A stretch of 64,000 nucleotides of DNA from Rhodamnia argentea (taxonomy: Eukaryota; Streptophyta; Magnoliopsida; Myrtales; Myrtaceae): the NCBI RefSeq assembly GCF_020921035.1, contig NC_063153.1, positions 15,190,001 through 15,254,000 of the forward strand, given 5' to 3'. How positions within the stretch are numbered: position 1 is the stretch's first letter; every line of letters starts with the position of its first letter. The notes beneath the pieces were generated by a model. It was given only the letters and a program-made list of their open reading frames with translations. It did no database searches and had not been told where the DNA came from. Shown here piece after piece: positions 26,684-37,337 of the stretch. The position numbers and the translations under genes were made by a program.

Positions 26684-28450
26684 ATGGACGACCCAAAAGC
26701 GCCAACTTCCGCCGCTTCTGATCCCAAGAAGCCGCCCGGGGCGAACAAGTACGTTCTGCGCTGCACCATCTTGGCCTCCATGAACTCAATCCTCTTGGGC
26801 TACGGTGGGTATCGACTTTCGTCCCTTCGCTTTCACGAATTGAGAGGCAGATTTTGTTTCTCGAGCCCGAAGTTCAAATTCTAGTTGGGAATGTTGAAAT
26901 GAGTTGGGGGGGTTTCTGTTTTTCTCTGTGTTGATCGAATCGCTCCTTGGTTTTGAGGAATGGTTGTGAATTGGCGTGTTGGGTAGCGTAAGACGGTCGG
27001 AATTGTTTGCAATTTCTGTTCAGAATCTTGGGGAATCATTCCAAGGCGAGATGGTTATTGTCGTTTGGTTTTTGCAGACATCGGGGTGATGAGCGGCTCC
27101 GTGGTCTTGATCAAAGAGTACCTCGGAATCACGTACGTCCAAGTCCAATTCCTCGTGGGCATACTCAACGTCTGCTCCCTGATCGGCTCTCTAGCCTCCG
27201 GCAAGACCTCCGACCTCATCGGGCGGCGCTACACCGTCGTCGTCGCCGCGGCCACCTTCCTGATCGGCGCCCTGTTGATGGGCCTTGCCCCGTCGTACCC
27301 ATACCTTGTGGCGGGACGGGTCGTGGCCGGCATTGGGGTGGGGTACTCCCTCATGATCGCGCCGCTCTACACGGCCGAGATTGCCCCGGCCTCGGTGAGG
27401 GGGATGCTCACATCCCTCCCGGAGTTCTTCATCGTGGCCGGGATCTTGCTCGGGTACGTCTGCAATTACGCCCTCGCTGGCCTTCCCGAGCGGTTCAACT
27501 GGAGGCTAATGCTTGGGATGGCCGGGGTACCAGCGGTCGGCCTCGGGTCAAGCGTCATTTTCATGCCCGAATCGCCTCGGTGGCTCGTCATGAAAGGCAG
27601 GATTGAGGAGGCAAAGAGGGTGTTGCTAAAGACTTCAAGGGATGAGGAAGAGGCTGAATCAAGACTCCAGGAGATCAACCAAGCTGCTCTTGATGATGCC
27701 AATTTGGCCTCTTCAAAAGGTCGGAGCGGGCATGCGGTATGGAGGGAATTCCTCCATCCCTCGCCCGCCCTCCGCCGGATCCTCATCACCGCGATCGGGA
27801 TGAACTTCTTCATGCAAGCCTCCGGGAACGACGCCGTGATCATTTACACCCCCGAAGTGTTCCGAGCCGCCGGGATCCACAACAAGAAGAAGCTGTTCGG
27901 CATCAACGTGATCATGGGCTGCACCAAGGCCGCCTTCGTGATGGTCTCCGCCCTGTTCTTGGACCGGTTTGGGAGGCGCCCGCTCCTGCTACTGGGCTCG
28001 GTGGGGATGGCCTGCTCCCTGGCGGCCCTGGGCCTGGGCTCGACATTCCTCGAGCACGCGGGGAGCAAGCCGGTCTGGGCCATGGTGGTGAGCATCGTGG
28101 CGGTGTGCGCGGACGTCTCCTTCTTCTCAATCGGGCTCGGGCCCATCACCTGGGTGTACTCGTCGGAGGTGTTCCCGCTCCGGCTGCGGGCACAGGGCAC
28201 GGCCCTGGCGATCTCAGTGAACCGGCTGATGAGCGGGGCGGTGTCCATGTCGTTCCTGAGCGTCAGCAACCGGATAACGTTCGGGGGCACGTTCTTCGTG
28301 CTCTGCGGGGTGATGGTGGTGGCGAGCCTGTTCTTCTACTGCTTCTTGCCGGAGACGAAGGGCAAGACATTGGAAGAGATGGGTGCTCTGTTCGAGGACA
28401 AGAGGGAGGAAGGTGATGAGCCTAAGGCAAAGGAGATGACACAGTTGTAG
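26684..28450 (+). CDS. PLT: Polyol/monosaccharide H+ symporter (PLT family), second tandem copy, 2 exons
   Basis: The predicted role is the same as for the upstream copy: proton-coupled uptake of polyols or monosaccharides at the plasma membrane. Exons are 26684-26804 and 27078-28450. The intron interrupts GYDIGVMSG at the same codon and phase as in the first copy, and the second exons are the same length (1373 nt). The product is 497 residues. Signatures are GKTSDLIGRR, PESPRWLVMKGR, GRRPLLLLGS and PETKGKTLEEMG. Coding DNA is clearly more GC-rich than in the first copy, especially at third codon positions. The start gives MDDPKAPTSAASDPKKPPGA, a normal short PLT N-terminus. Together the pair is best explained by tandem duplication followed by divergence. 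Substrate specificity is not deducible. Confidence 0.96.
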
Positions 28451-28629
28451 TGCATGTGAAGTAGAAGGTGCTTCTTAATACGTCTCTTTTCAGATAATAT
28501 GGGGCTTGCGTGATGATATATTTAGATTAAAGTAATGACAAATTACAGCACTAAGTTTTAAGTGTGGAGACTGGAACTGTCTCATATATTAATGATGTGA
28601 ATGGCAATAAATAGTATTTTATTTCGTGA

Positions 28630-29405
28630 AACATTATGGTTTTTTGCATGGTCATTCAATTTGATGTGTTTAAGGTGATACACTTAAGGATCGAAGATGT
28701 CTAATTAGAGGCACAGAAGGGGAAAATTATCAAAAAAGTCCTAAATCTTTTGAAAACTTGTATATTCAGTCCTAAACCTTTCAATTGTGTCAATTTAGTA
28801 CTAAACCTTTTAACGATTTGCCAATTCAGTCCTAAACCTTTCAATAGTTTCAATTTAATCCAAAATCTTTTTAAATTATGCTAATTTAGTTCCAAATCTT
28901 TTGAAGTTTTGCCATTTTAGTCCTATACTTATTATTTGAGTAATTGATCGAAATGACTAAATTGACAATTCGTTAAAATATTTGGGACTAGTTTGGTAAA
29001 TCACTAAAATGTTTAGTACTAAATTAGTATAATTTAAAGGTTTAGGACTAAACCGACAAGTTGTCAAAAGGTTTAGGATTAAATTGGTACAAATGTAATA
29101 GGTGTAAGATTTTTGGGCAATTTTCTTGATAGAGAGAGATTTTCTCTTCTGGGTGGTCTTATCGAAATATTTCTTTTTTTTTTGTTTTAATCCCTGCGAT
29201 TAGTCCATTTGATTTCCTTAATTGTCGTATCGATTTCTTGTTTAGTTTTCCTCGCCGGAAATTCGATTCAATTTCTATTCCCCCAATTGTTTTTTTGCCA
29301 AGTGTCGTGCCTACAAAGGATACCCAAAATCCTTCAGATTGCCTAATTAAGATTTGTAAGATAGGATTAGGCAATGATTTTGCTCTAAATTTATGTTGCC
29401 AGCCT
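28630..29405. repeat. Segmental duplicate, copy 1 (partner at 31530-31860), split by a fold-back element
   Basis: Sequence blocks CATTCAATTTGATGTGTTTA, then CTAATTAGAGGCA, then GATTCAATTTCTATTCC and GTCGTGCCTACAAAGG occur in the same order at 31550-31800. In this copy about 400 bases are inserted after GAGGCACAGAAGG. The partner copy lacks the insert. It begins about 180 bases past the stop of the second PLT gene. Confidence 0.75.
28722..29125. mobile_element. Fold-back MITE-like element, family A
   Basis: The ends are imperfect inverted repeats (GAAAATTATCAAAAAAGTCC on the left; the reverse complement of the right end reads GAAAATTGCCCAAAAATC). Inside, short phrases of the type TTTAGTCCTAAACCTTTTGA recur about every 35-40 bases, in one orientation in the left arm and in the opposite orientation in the right arm. 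It has no coding capacity. It is inserted in a duplicated segment whose partner is empty, which is strong evidence of transposition. Confidence 0.75.
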
Positions 29406-29599
29406 TGCGTTTTAGTCTCGAATTCGGGAAACCTTTCCGAGGTCGATGAATACGATGGTTCAGACTGAGCGCAATTGGAACGGAATGAATTGGCCTTGGC
29501 CCACTTAATTCGGTAGAAACCGTCATCTTCCATGAATTAATGCCGAAGGATTATGGAGTAGGTTGGGGGACGATGGGGACCGACATGGTACGAGGTAGA

Positions 29600-29980
29600 A
29601 CATGCATGCATGGGGAAAGATGAAAGATCTGTGCGCGACGAAGAATCGGTAGAAGATAAGCAATCGACCAGCAACTCCCGTGCTCAAGGCCATCGCCGGC
29701 AACAACCGCAATCGCCACCCTCCTCTAGGGCCATCATGGCCGTCGACAAGCAAACCCAACGCTCCCTGCTCCGTTCGTCCCTTCCCGAGGTCCAGAAACC
29801 GGTCGAGAACGCAAACCACAAGTTGTTGGCGCCGGCGTCGCTCGGGGTTGGTGGTGGTAAACAGGGCGGTGAAGGAGGAAGATGTGCTATATCGAGACCC
29901 AACCCAAAAAGGCCCGAAAATTTCGGCTCGGGTATTTATAACAAACCTTATATTGATGCTCTTTCTTCGTGTGCTCATTG
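29600..29980 (+). other. GC-richer open stretch, unidentified gene fragment possible
   Basis: Two overlapping plus-strand frames of about 120 codons cover this stretch, and composition is richer in GC than the surroundings. I recognise no domain. It could be a captured exon fragment or chance. I would not call it a gene without transcript support. Confidence 0.2.
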
Positions 29981-31111
29981 ATGTTAATCGCAAGACCTAC
30001 TTGGAGGTGGGAAGTTCAATCCCTACTTCCGGCGCTAGGGTGTAAAGTGACGCTTCTTAAATATTTCTTTAGTTACAAGAACACAAAAGCAATTGATGAA
30101 TGGGGCTAGGGCCACCCGCTATATCCCCTCTAGTCGCCTGTGTTCGTATAATTCTACTGAAATTCAAGTCGTTAATTTCTTCGTTTGCCTGGATTTTTTC
30201 TTATCCAGAGTCGCCACCACAGGACCTGTTTTCCCTTTAATTAGAAGCCAAAGAACTCCTTTCGATAAAAGATATTTCGTTGCAGGAGTAATTCCGACGA
30301 AACGGCTCCCTGAAACTAACCTGCCGGTGTAGCAAAACTGCCTTCATCACCATGAAAACTATAGCCTTGTTGCATATCGGGAAAGTATTCAGAAAAGACC
30401 TTTATCAAAGCACAGAAGAGAAAACATGGCGGCATCATCTTCCTCGTCTTCTCCGATAGTGTCAAGCGAAGACATTTTCAACCGCAGCTTTCCTGCGTGC
30501 AATCTAAACCTTTGGAAGTTTCCGTGACTTCTCAGGTTATTTCCAAATCTCAACGAGACAGCGCCTTTTGTGGCTGCTGATAAATTTAGCAGCTTGTTGG
30601 GTTTCTTTCTTTGTCGTGGCATTAGTTCTATCGGATCGATCCTAACACGACCACGAACCCTAAACTTTGGTGACATCGAACATGATTCACGAAAACGTTA
30701 CCAAAGTCGAGGGCTTTTCTATTGTGCCGTACGACTTATGCTGCGATATTTCCGTGCACGATACCGACCGACGAGCAGTAATGGTTGATGCGAACCATTG
30801 GATTACAAAGTATGTCGGCCGACGGGTCAAAATATCGCACTAGATTTGGCACGATGGGTAAAACCTAAACTTTTTAATAATTGCCTCCGTATGTCGATAT
30901 CTGTAATATCCGGAGGTAAAGGGTATCGGATTATAAGCTATTCTCGGACCTTAAGCTTTCGCGTAAAAGATTATGATTTATAGGTCATTTGGTGGGTAGA
31001 AATGCACTTCAATTTGGATAGAAAAATTCATACTAGACAAATTCAAAGAATGGATCATCGGTGAGCTTATTTTGCAAAAAGTAAACGATTTAAAAAATAT
31101 TTTTTAAAAAA

Positions 31112-31345
31112 TTAATTACTTATATCGATTATAAAGCCAAATGAACGAGCAAAAAATATTCCCATAATCAATGAACGATTAATAGGATAGAACCACATTG
31201 CAAACATTTGCAGTTTACGAATTTTTCTTTTTCCTTTTGCACGAATGGTAAAGCATTGAATCAATCATCCGAATGTTGATGAGCGAAAAAAAAAAAAAAT
31301 AATCTCAAACCCAAAGTCAATCTATTGATAATTGAAATATTAATC
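31112..31345. repeat. Dispersed duplicate, copy 1 (partner at 33600-33905)
   Basis: Phrases such as AATGAACGA, AATCAATGAACGATTAATAGG, GCATTTGCAGTTTAC-like text, GGTA(A/T)AGCATTGAAT and an A run followed by CTCAAACCC(A/T)AAGTCAAT occur in the same order in both copies. The left part also resembles the inner region of the element at 41375-41614. Confidence 0.7.
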
Positions 31346-31529
31346 TCTTTGCTAGTTTTGAATTGGAATAATATCGCTACAGAATATGAATGTTACTAAG
31401 TAGGTTTTAATAGCATAAGTGATGACGATCATGTTTCTAACTATTCATAAACTCGATTTCCTCAAATCAATATATGTAAAGTATAGGCTATGTGTAAAAG
31501 AGAGGAAGGGATTTTTTTTTTTTGGGCAA

Positions 31530-31860
31530 AACATTTATGGGTTTTCACATTATCATTCAATTTGATGTGTTTAAGGTGATATACTTCGAGATTAAGCATA
31601 TCTAATTAGAGGCAAAGGGAGATCTTTGCTCCCGTGTGATCCTATCGAAACATTTTCGTTGGTTTTGTCGTCCTCAATTAGACCTTCTAATTTCCCTCAT
31701 TGTGGTACCTAATTGTTATTTACATTTCTCTCGTCCGAACTTCGATTCAATTTCTATTCCACTATTGTTATTACGCCAAGCGTCGTGCCTACAAAGGTAC
31801 CATTCCCAGTCCGTCAGATTGCTTGATCAAGATTGGTAACATAGCGTTAGGGAGTGATAA
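31530..31860. repeat. Segmental duplicate, copy 2 (uninterrupted partner of 28630-29405)
   Basis: It matches the flanks of the family A element at 28722-29125 without the element and so shows the empty state of the insertion site. Its own function is unknown. The short reading frame through it is not a convincing gene. Confidence 0.75.
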
Positions 31861-32383
31861 AGCTCGATTGGTGGATCCCTCTTTCCTCGTGCACATCACT
31901 TGACATGCATTGCGCCGTGATCCGTCGGAATAAACTTTTGTTGCCCGATCCATGGTGCAATGGTCCGACTCTCTCTCTCTCTCACTCTCCGATAGGAAAG
32001 CTTCGGGCGCTTCGTCCTAGTCCGTGCCGGTCCACGAAGAGGAAGACGAGCAAGAGCGGATCGACGAGCTTCAGTATTTGGACCCTGAGCTAGAGTAGCA
32101 GCATGTCGGGATTACATGTCCAAGGGGCATTTCGCCAAATTCGATGACGGGTCAGCGGCGATCCGAGGACGATACTTGGTCTTGCATCATCGTGGTCCTC
32201 ACCTTCTGGTTCTTTGGTGTGTATCGGCTCTGTAATTGGTTCACGTCTTGAGTATCTGAATTATTTCTTTGGGATTGCGTGACTAGCCTTTCAAATGCTT
32301 GGCGCTTTTCTTTGTCGATTTCCACTGTCGTTTGTGTTTATCTAGTGGAAAGCCAAGACGCATAATCATGCTTGGAATTTTTG

Positions 32384-32488
32384 CAGTGACTACGACTCTT
32401 TGTCGCGACATGTTTTGCCCTTTCCCGATGGTCCTTGCAGTGACTACGGCTCTTTGTCGTGATCTGTTTTTCCCTTTCCCAATGGTCC
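32384..32488. repeat. Tandem duplication of a 54-bp unit
   Basis: A unit starting CAGTGACTACGACTCTTTGT and ending GATGGTCC is repeated once with a few changes (32384-32437 and 32438-32488). The unit length is a multiple of three, so a short open frame crosses it without interruption, but no gene is recognised. Confidence 0.85.
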
Positions 32489-33599
32489 AATAGGTTTAGA
32501 GGTATTGCCATCAATCAATGGCGTGAACTCTTCTAAGTTCTATCTCGCGTGACGTTGAATTTCGTTTTTGTGAAGAGCGACCTGAAAAGTTATTAGAAAT
32601 TGCCACTAGCCTCTAGAGGTTGACTAAAAATCAATCGAGAAATGAGAGGGTTGTCTCGATTTATACGCAACCAGAGAATCAAAGTCCAATGACTTGTTTA
32701 TGCTAACTAGCTAATCAGCATCCTTTCGATACATAACCGGTCGATATATCCTAAAGTGATCACACATTAAGCTATTATTTAAAGCCTACCAAGTATCTAA
32801 CCAATGTTAGATGATCATGCAAAATGTTTTTATGTCATTTTCATGTAATTGTTAGCTTAATCAGTACCATAAAATTAAGAAAGCAATTAACAAGCAATTT
32901 ATCGAAATGCGATCTTGTAAATAAACACTCAAGTATTAAAAACAGCTAAATACCGACTGAAATAGAAACATGAAAACCAATCATAATTAGTTACAATTCC
33001 AAATACCAAACCCAAGACACGATCGACCGTACAATAAATCATATTGGACTGGAGTGGACATCGGTCGATTGCCACCACTAAGCCCCGGTGGGCCGTCATC
33101 TTTGTGAACATCGCTATCGATCACCACACCGGAATATCGATCTCATGCATATGAGCATTTACAACATGCATTCACTCAAAGCAAATAATCAGTAAAGTTA
33201 GGTCGATTGAAGGATAAATCGGGCATCTCGCATTTAAACCTTAACCACTATGCTAATCTAATTGCCTACGCATGTGTCGCAAATCAAATCAATCACCCAA
33301 ACGTGCAAAGTCTAACTAACCTATGCGAATGAAACATAGGAATCAATCAGTAATCAACAACATAAAAGCCTAATTAGACAAAACAGAAAAACAAAGGCAT
33401 TTTCTTATCCATTTTTGAAATTTTCTGAATTTTTAGTAATAAAAACGAATCAGGTCGAGTCGGGTCGGGTCAACCCAACTCATCAGTTGGACTGAACTTA
33501 GATCGCCACGGTCTGAGTCTTACGCGGACTGGGCTCAAACCATGAGCCCAGCCCAAACTGTACAACTCAAAATTCATATTACAAAGACTACGGCAACAA

Positions 33600-33905
33600 A
33601 CCAATCTCTTACATTTATAATAAAGACAAATGAACGAATAAGAAATATTTTCATAATCAACGAACAATTAATAGGATCGGATCACATTGAAAGCATTTGC
33701 AGTTTACTCTTCTTCCTCTTTTCATGTGCACGGACGGTATAGCATTGAATTCGAATCGTTAGAACGTCGATTAGCCAAAAAAGAAAAATTTGAATCATCA
33801 GGACGTGACCATAGGACTCCTTGGGCTTAGGGATTACCGATAAATTAACAACGAAATCGAAAAAAAAAAAATTTTCTCAAACCCTAAGTCAATCTGTCGA
33901 TTTCT
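33600..33905. repeat. Dispersed duplicate, copy 2 (partner at 31112-31345)
   Basis: Same ordered blocks as the partner copy, with a longer spacer before the shared CTCAAACCCTAAGTCAATCT block. The duplication is diverged, so it is not recent. Confidence 0.7.
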
Positions 33906-34059
33906 GCGGCATCACACGTATTAGCACCAGCGCAATATTCCATTCGAATGGAGCATTTCGCTTAATCCAAATGACAACATTGATTTATTACTTTCCCTCG
34001 AGATTGTCACATAATCTCCGGCACTTTATATCTTACTTTCAAATTAAATTAAATTAACC

Positions 34060-35175
34060 ATGAAAGTAATCAAAGCCAATGATTCATGAACGGCCAGACA
34101 TATCCACCTCATCATTCGAGATAAACAAGAGGACCTCCAGTACCACATCCTAGTTAAGAGCTTCCTTTAAGGTTTGAACCCGAAAAACCGAGCTATTGAA
34201 GTCATTGCATGGTTGAGCAGAAACCTGAAAAAGGCCGATTTATTTATTATTGAGTGTGAACCCATGAATGATTTCCATAAGACTATTTTACTTTATTGCT
34301 TTTTTTTAGCTGTTTGCGATTTATTTATTATTGACGTATGAACCCATGAATGATTTGCCCGACAAGACTGATTTTCGGGACTATATTAACTTTGACACTT
34401 GCGTATTGCCAAATTACAAATTGAATAGCCTAAATATTTAACGTCGTCCCATGATGAATTTTTGCGGTGGGTCGATTACGTAATCTCTTGGATAATAATA
34501 CAAAACTCGGTCAAGCAAATTGGTTATATATTTTTTTTTTTTTTGAACGTAACATCAAGAAAATGCTGGGAATGTGTATGTCGACATAGATTGAACAGGA
34601 ACCATAATGGATTGACCTTTTGAAATCACCTGATGATTAAAGACAAAGAAAATAGGAGCTCGTGACCCTTTAAGACTTTGAAAGCTTTCTCAATTTGCAC
34701 ATTTATCTAAAGACATTGCAATGCAGGCATCATTTTCTCGGGCTTTGATTTCAAAGGTCGATAGGAAAAATCAAACCAGAAAGTGGACAAGAAAGCCCAC
34801 GACAAAATAATACGCTAAACAATCTTAATTTGTAATTGGGAAATGGGCGTACGAGGATGAAAGTGATGTGTCTGATCTAAGATTCGCCAATGCAAAACGT
34901 CTCCTCCTACCGACAATTTTTTTTTTTAATTATTCGATACAAGGAAGAAGACGACAAGAAGCTAGGGCAAAAGATGAATATCGATGTACAGCAAGCACGT
35001 AGGGAAAAAAATCAATATAGAAATTAGTGAAATATCGTATGATTGTGATGCTATAAATGGATTTCGCATGTGCTCTTAACGGGGTTTAATGGTTTTCAAA
35101 GACCATAGCGGTGTGCGCGTTTGTCCGAATCAGAATCAGGGAGTTAGAGTACGATTCTTTACGTTTAATATGAGA
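34060..35175. other. AT-rich intergenic stretch, nothing recognised
   Basis: AT-rich DNA with short T runs and no open frame of note. I see no RNA gene or paired terminal repeats here. Confidence 0.5.
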
Positions 35176-35578
35176 TAGTAATCCAAAAAAATCGTTAATA
35201 TTTTATACGGCGGCTAATTCAATCCTAACTCTTTCTGATTTTGTTAATTTAGTTATAAACCTTTTGACAATCTACCAATTCAGTCTAGACCTTTCAATTA
35301 TGTCAATTTAGTTATAATTTTTTTAAAAATCTTGCCGATTTAGTCGTAAACTTAATATTTGGATAATAGGCCAAGAGGACTAGATTGACAAATTGTCCAA
35401 AGATTTAAAACAAAATTGACAAATCGTTAAAGAGTTCTGGATTAAATTGCCACAATTGAAAGATTTAAGACTAAATTGACAAATCGTCAAAAGTTTTAGG
35501 ACTAAATTGGCAAATTTGAATTGTTTAGGATTGAGTTGGCCGTTATACAATAGTTTTATGAATTTTTGGATAAATTTT
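35176..35578. mobile_element. Fold-back MITE-like element, family A, decayed copy
   Basis: It has the same architecture as 28722-29125: left arm with TTTAGT(T/C)(A/C)TAAACCTTTTGA-type phrases, right arm with their reverse complements, and ends related to ATCCAAAAAAAT. The inverted ends TATCCAAAAATTCATAAAAC and ATCCAAAAAAATCGTTAATA pair imperfectly. Confidence 0.65.
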
Positions 35579-36464
35579 CATGTCTAATTTCACCAATCTA
35601 CGAGGGATGAGTTTCATCTATACTTCCCTACACACGTCGAATGTATTTGTCATCTTTTTTGAACTTCAGGCTTCCATCTAGTCCGATAATAGGGATAGTC
35701 GAAGCAATAATACTATTCACCCTTCTCACAATACACAAAACAAATTTAGAATTTCTATTGACTAAATCTCCATATAAAAATTTTGAGAAAATAAATTCAA
35801 CTGTCAAAATTAAAACTTGAATCAGCCTAATTTACATAACTTGTAGCATCGATAAAGTCTACTTGATGCCATGGGAATCCAGGTTAACTCGAAAATCAAA
35901 CTCATGACCATCCAAAAACCGAAATTTATGTGAAAATTTTAAATATATTGGATTTGTTTGAATAATTTTTTTTACCTCACTATTTTCTTATCTTTTTGTA
36001 CAACTCCACCTTTTTCCACCATGCTAGCCAACTTTCAAATTTTTTTTTTCTTTCGAACGGTAACAATTTGAAACGTCATTAAAATTAGGTTAAAATACAC
36101 GCGTGGTTACTAGTTTCGCCTTTCATTCATTGTATCTATAATTGCTAAAAATGTTTTCGATGATCACACTACGAAAGAAAAAAATTGAGTTTTACATTGA
36201 AGTAATTATTCAAAGTGTTGAAATGTTCACACGCGTAATCTTTTTTATTTTTTTTTTGTAATGTTGTCGGAATATTTAGAATTTTTTGTCAGATTTCCTT
36301 TCCAAATTCGCTCCATGATAGTTTGGGGTTGCCAATTCCTATGTTTTTAGAGAGTTTGCTCTTCATTTTTTTAATATTTTTTAGAGATTTTTTTTTTTGA
36401 AGATTTTTAGAGAGTTTTTTTTTTTCCCAGTTATTATCAGTTCTTGAAGCATGGTCACCCTCTG

Positions 36465-36473
36465 ATTATAAAG
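36465..36473 (+). promoter_or_regulatory. Probable TATA box of the OFP gene
   Basis: ATTATAAAG lies about 70 bases before the ATG at 36539, with a CT-rich leader between. The position suits a short-leader plant promoter. Confidence 0.45.
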
Positions 36474-36538
36474 TCAGCAACCTAAGGGGGAAATAGAAAG
36501 TCTTCCTATCCATCTCTCTTTCTTTCTTTCAATATACA

Positions 36539-37337
36539 ATGGGTTTGCGAGCGAAGAAGCTGCGATTCCCGCGCATGTTCCGGTCCTCCTTCGCCGCCTC
36601 CTGCAGCACCCGAACCGTCGCCCAAGTCGTCCACCGATCCGTCCTCATTCCCCGGCCCTCCTCGCCCCGCGATTCCACCCGGACCATCTTCAGCGACTCC
36701 GACGGCCCCCGATTCCCGCGCCGAACCTCGTCCGAGCGGTATCCACCGTCCGTCCTCAGGGACGACGACTACCTCGGCCGCCGGTGCCCTCCCTCGATGC
36801 CTATCACTCCCTTCATGAGAAGACTACCCCAGCCGCCGGTGCCCTCCCCCGTAGAAAATAATTCCAGAAGTCGGGTCAGACCCACCGAGAAGACCGAGAC
36901 CGAGACCGGAAGGCGACGGTGGCGACGGAGGAGAAAGAGAAGTGCCCGTACAGCTCGTCAACCACGTCGCAGGAGGACTGGTTCAGCGGCGACGACGGCG
37001 GCGAGAGCGGCTCGCCCCCTCCACCTCCCGCTCCCTCTCCCCGGACTCGTCGGAGACCCGCCGCCGGAGGAGGGGCCGCGCGGCCGGATCCGGGGCGCTT
37101 CCGCTGGCCGGCGGGGGGATCAAGGACAGCTTCGCGGTGGTGAAGCGGTCGAGTGACCCGCGTGGGGACTTCCGGCGGTCGATGGTGGAGATGATAGTGG
37201 AGAAGGAGATGTTCGGCGCGGAGGAGCTGCAGAAGCTGCTGGAGTGCTTCCTGGCGCTGAACTCGCACCACCACCACCGGGTGATCCTGCTGGCGTTCGC
37301 CGAGATTTGGGAGGCCCTGTTCTCGAGCCGGTCGTGA
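36539..37337 (+). CDS. OFP: OVATE family protein (OFP), intronless, with two apparent frame breaks
   Basis: OFPs are plant transcriptional repressors that bind KNOX/BELL homeodomain proteins and limit organ growth. The N-terminus MGLRAKKLRFPRMFRSSF, the GRRCPPSMPITPF block and a basic RRRWRRRRKR stretch are in one frame. An acidic/Ser block CPYSSSTTSQEDWFSGDD is in the next. The Ser-rich SRSLSPDSSETRRR and the whole C-terminal OVATE domain (KDSFAVVKRSSDPRGDFRRS through HHHHRVILLAFAEIWEALFS, about 37116-37325) are in the third. Each step is the same shift and is explained by one missing base, the first between about 36862 and 36945 and the second in the C5 run at 37015-37019. With two bases added the length is 801 nt, 266 codons plus stop, normal for this OFP subgroup. 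It may be a pseudogene or a functional gene with base errors in a very GC-rich stretch. No intron is seen, as usual for OFPs. Confidence 0.88.

Noticed and set aside
27007..28416. Arg/Pro-rich frames of up to 225 codons over the second PLT gene
   Set aside because: They are out-of-frame shadows in GC-rich coding DNA. The 497-residue transporter explains the segment.
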